64,000 nt of DNA from Oligoflexia bacterium. GTDB lineage: Bacteria; Bdellovibrionota; Bacteriovoracia; Bacteriovoracales; Bacteriovoracaceae. Under the pieces are notes generated by a model. It searched no databases, was not told the DNA's origin, and saw only the letters and a list, made by a program, of their open reading frames with translations. Both the position numbers and the translations under genes were made by a program. Of this stretch, positions 63,895 to 64,000 are shown in pieces (positions within the stretch are counted from its first letter, which is position 1; every line of letters starts with the position of its first letter). The DNA lies in assembly GCA_015232355.1 (NCBI GenBank), contig JADFZW010000022.1:1-64000 (forward strand), in the 5' to 3' direction.

Positions 63895-64000
63895 ATGAAA
63901 AGATCTGTTTACGGTTTAGTTGTATTGTTAAATTTGTCACTAACCACTTTCTTATTACTCACTTTCTTTATTAGTCTATGCTTAGCGGAAACTAATATTT
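63895..64000 (+). CDS. Secreted protein, 3'-truncated by window edge
   Basis: ATG 63895 is preceded by AAAGGA. The 35 visible codons form a typical signal peptide (MKRSVYGLVVLLNLSL, then TTFLLLTFF) with a probable cleavage after CLA and mature start ETNI. The rest lies outside the window, so no function can be given; by position it could belong to the transglutaminase cluster. Confidence 0.7.
   Translation, partial: MKRSVYGLVVLLNLSLTTFLLLTFFISLCLAETNI

Noticed and set aside
1..64000. CRISPR arrays, tRNA or rRNA genes, intact insertion sequences, prophage genes
   Set aside because: None was seen. Tandem repeats here are short coding or intercistronic microsatellites without spacer structure.

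Overview
The window is AT-rich (roughly 30% GC by eye) and gene-dense. It comes from a Gram-negative bacterium: it encodes outer-membrane phospholipase A, OmpA-like and BON lipoproteins, a cyclic beta-glucan synthase and many proteins with signal peptides. The gene set (SNF2 helicase plus SWIM protein, NhaR-type LysR regulator, CotH/VTC cluster, Pep-13-type transglutaminases) would suit a Bdellovibrionota-like or other deep proteobacterial lineage, but no rRNA, tRNA or universal marker is present, so the taxon is left open.

Layout. 1-906 is the 3' end of an unrecognised gene. 969-8354 (minus) is a complete phosphate-starvation operon, pstS-pstC-pstA-pstB-phoU-phoB-phoR, divergent from a PiT phosphate permease (8696). 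9.8-27.5 kb is housekeeping and stress: a two-TM protein, Tpx peroxiredoxin, an SNF2 helicase that needs a -1 frameshift at a T7 run, a SWIM protein, two P2-type cation ATPases (one fused to DUF2062), UPF0114, HtpX, an NhaR-like regulator, an HPF-like protein, RodA and a TerB-like protein. A 48-bp repeat occurs in inverted orientation at both ends of this half (911-958 and 26898-26945).

27.5-64 kb looks like an envelope/stress accessory region: a 2929-residue cyclic beta-1,2-glucan synthase; a divergent operon pldA-ompA-BON-RNB nuclease-unknown; a large secreted protein; a decayed copy of tpx; a yqjD-yqjE-cbpA-histidine kinase operon; CotH kinase plus B12-radical SAM; VTC plus DUF4956 plus a second large secreted protein; an S8 protease; and two transglutaminase-elicitor (Pep-13 family) proteins.

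The main discovery is that eight transcription units in this second half share one 49-nt promoter design: a 21-bp dyad (arms AACATAA / TTATGTT), a -35 box TTGATA-like that overlaps its last base, exactly 17 bp, then TGYTAA. None was seen in the first 27 kb. This defines a regulon linking periplasmic glucan, phospholipase, CotH/VTC and probably transglutaminase functions. Other structural signals are a perfect 33-bp inverted repeat at 49620-49687, a two-copy intergenic module with a covarying dyad (upstream of the pst operon and of tpx), many short tandem repeats inside coding regions, and excess GGCC.
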